From Cohaesibacter celericrescens (lineage in GTDB: Bacteria; Pseudomonadota; Alphaproteobacteria; Rhizobiales; Cohaesibacteraceae): 64,000 bases of DNA. Positions 62,740 to 64,000 of this stretch are shown here, piece by piece. The stretch spans positions 393,835 through 457,834 of the forward strand of contig NZ_PKUQ01000031.1 of NCBI RefSeq assembly GCF_002866925.1, in the 5' to 3' direction. Each line of letters begins with the position of its first letter. Position 1 is the first letter of the stretch. The translations under genes were made by a program, and so were the position numbers. The notes beneath the pieces were generated by a model that was not told the origin of the DNA, ran no database searches, and saw only the letters and a program-made list of their open reading frames with translations.

Positions 62740-63070
62740 AACTAAGCAAACCCTACGATAGGCGCGTTTGAGTAAAAGACCTGCGCATAACCTCTTGTCT
62801 TTACGGTCAATGGTTGTGAGTGTTGCGGAATGCAGCGGTTGTCTTGCTTTATGAGTCGGGGTAGGAGGCTGCGTGTGCTGATGTTTTGTCTCTATGCTGA
62901 TGCATGATTAAAACACTATCAGAAATTTGCCTCGTGACGTTATGATGAGTGGGATAGTCGATTAATTGTCACGTAATTTTATCACAAAATAACAAAATTT
63001 TACTGATTTTGGTGTTTTGTTGTGTTACGAAATGTGTGCCTGCTGGAATGTAAGGGCATGGAGGTGTTGC
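62740..63070. other. Intergenic region before the second DeoR gene
   Basis: No gene or strong hairpin seen. The AT-rich right part (62930-63030) probably holds the deoR promoter. A longer open frame from 63017 is not used because GTG 63071 has a good ribosome binding site. Confidence 0.5.
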
Positions 63071-63835
63071 GTGAGAGGCGAAGATCGAAGACAGATGATA
63101 ATGGATCTCCTGGTAGAAAACAGAGCCGTCGATATCGACGACCTGTCAGAGAGGTTTGCTGTATCGAAAATGACAATTCATCGTGATCTGGATGAGTTGG
63201 AGCAGCTCGGTGTCTTGCGCAAAGTTAGGGGTGGTGCGACGGCGGATGCTGGTACGCAATTTGAAAGCGATTTTCGTATCCGTGCCCGACAAGATGCTGA
63301 AGCGAAAGAGCGGATGGCACGTGAAGCCTTGAAGCTGATTGAGCCAGGCATGACTGTCATGATCAACGACGGATCTATGTCAGCGGTTCTGGGATCTTTG
63401 CTGACTGAAAAGCGACCTCTTACTGTTATCACCAACAATGAATCGATTATCGATGCGCTGCGCGGAGAAGCTGGTATTACTTTGCTGGCTCTCGGTGGTA
63501 TTTATTCTGCCAAATACAATGGCTATTTTGGTGTCGTAACCGAAGAAACCCTGTGTCGATTGCGTGCCGATATCGCCTTTATTTCTGCGCCGGCTGTTTC
63601 TGGGCTACAGGCATTCCATATGGACGACAATGTTGTGCGGGCAAAAGTGGCGATGATGGCTGCTGCTTCGCGGAAATGCTTGTTGGTCAATCATTCCCGT
63701 TTCGATCGAACAGCGCTTCATGTTTTGTCAGAGCTGGAAAATTTTGATTGCATCATCACGGATGATGAGCCGGACAGCAAGGATGTAGAGGCGCTTGCAA
63801 AAGCGGGGTTGGCCCTCACAGTTGCAAGGCCGTAA
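63071..63835 (+). CDS. DeoR family transcriptional regulator
   Basis: 254 residues from the GTG at 63071, chosen because GGAGG lies six bases upstream and the protein then starts RGEDRRQMIMDLL as in the family. The helix-turn-helix is VDIDDLSERFAVSKMTIHRDL with LGVLRKVRGG, and the sensor domain shows MTVMINDGSMSAVLG, LTVITNNESIIDAL and RKCLLVNHSRFDRTA. It probably controls a carbohydrate operon to the right of the window. The last 165 bases hold no gene. Confidence 0.92.
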   Translation: MRGEDRRQMIMDLLVENRAVDIDDLSERFAVSKMTIHRDLDELEQLGVLRKVRGGATADAGTQFESDFRIRARQDAEAKERMAREALKLIEPGMTVMINDGSMSAVLGSLLTEKRPLTVITNNESIIDALRGEAGITLLALGGIYSAKYNGYFGVVTEETLCRLRADIAFISAPAVSGLQAFHMDDNVVRAKVAMMAAASRKCLLVNHSRFDRTALHVLSELENFDCIITDDEPDSKDVEALAKAGLALTVARP

Positions 63836-64000
63836 ACAGGTGGAGTCGGCCACAATCTGGACTGGTGCTTGTTAAAGATTAAGTCAGCGATTACGCACCA
63901 TGCTTTGCCCCTCGGTGATGAAGATCATCATCGAGAGGCAGTCTTGGGAGGTGTGTTTTAGTCCTCGAATTTCAGTCAGGCCACTGTGTGATTTGCGAGC

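Overview
The window looks like a chromosome segment of an alphaproteobacterium, most likely of the order Hyphomicrobiales (Rhizobiales). The left end carries the order envC-type gene, rlmH, rsfS, nadD, proA, proB, obgE, two GNAT genes, rpmA, rplU, all on the minus strand, and L21 has the long C-terminal extension with a helix-hairpin-helix-like domain seen in that group. The genus cannot be fixed from sequence alone.

Layout. (1) 1-8.9 kb: housekeeping genes (murein hydrolase activator, ribosome maturation/silencing, NAD and proline synthesis, Obg GTPase, ribosomal proteins L27 and L21). (2) 9.3-32.36 kb: an integrated mobilizable element of about 23 kb in the 3' end of a tRNA-Ser(CGA) gene, bounded by an exact 13-bp direct repeat (9396-9408 and 32347-32359). 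It carries a large serine recombinase, a seven-gene defence operon (ribbon-helix-helix protein, HsdM, HsdS, a DUF262/DUF1524 protein, HsdR, and a HamA/HamB Hachiman-like pair), two antirestriction genes (ArdA, ArdC-like), a second small serine recombinase, and a mobilization module (MobC, relaxase, VirD4-like coupling protein) but no type IV secretion channel genes. (3) 32.6-38.5 kb: a Ugp-like (CUT1) ABC transporter operon with a DeoR regulator and a sugar phosphate isomerase/epimerase. (4) 38.9-42.4 kb: fructose-1,6-bisphosphatase and a methyl-accepting chemotaxis protein, then about 1.2 kb of AT-rich DNA. (5) 43.6-53.4 kb: an ECF sigma factor followed by flagellin, fliD, fliS, flgD, flgE, a FlgN-like gene, flgK and flgL. 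(6) 53.5-56.3 kb: an operon for an exported flavoprotein reductase, a ferric-reductase-like membrane cytochrome and a 2[4Fe-4S] ferredoxin. (7) 56.7-63.8 kb: a GntR regulator divergent from a Pot-like ABC transporter with an Asp/Glu/hydantoin racemase, then a second DeoR regulator.

The most striking observation is at the ends of the element. The serine recombinase reading frame runs through the attachment core. In the integrated state its tail is encoded by the antisense strand of the host tRNA-Ser. If the two 13-bp repeats are joined as in the excised circle, the same frame continues for 35 codons from the core into the other end of the element and stops at a TGA that overlaps the mobC start codon (ATGA). 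The circular form would therefore have a different recombinase C-terminus and a continuous unit 92-aa gene, recombinase, mobC, relaxase, coupling gene. Integration would cut this unit in two. I derived this codon by codon from the sequence; its function is inference.

The second is the defence operon at 12811-25346. Every one of its six junctions overlaps by 1-8 bases, so type I restriction-modification, a GmrSD-like protein and a Hachiman-like pair appear to be expressed as one translationally coupled message, on an element that also carries antirestriction genes.
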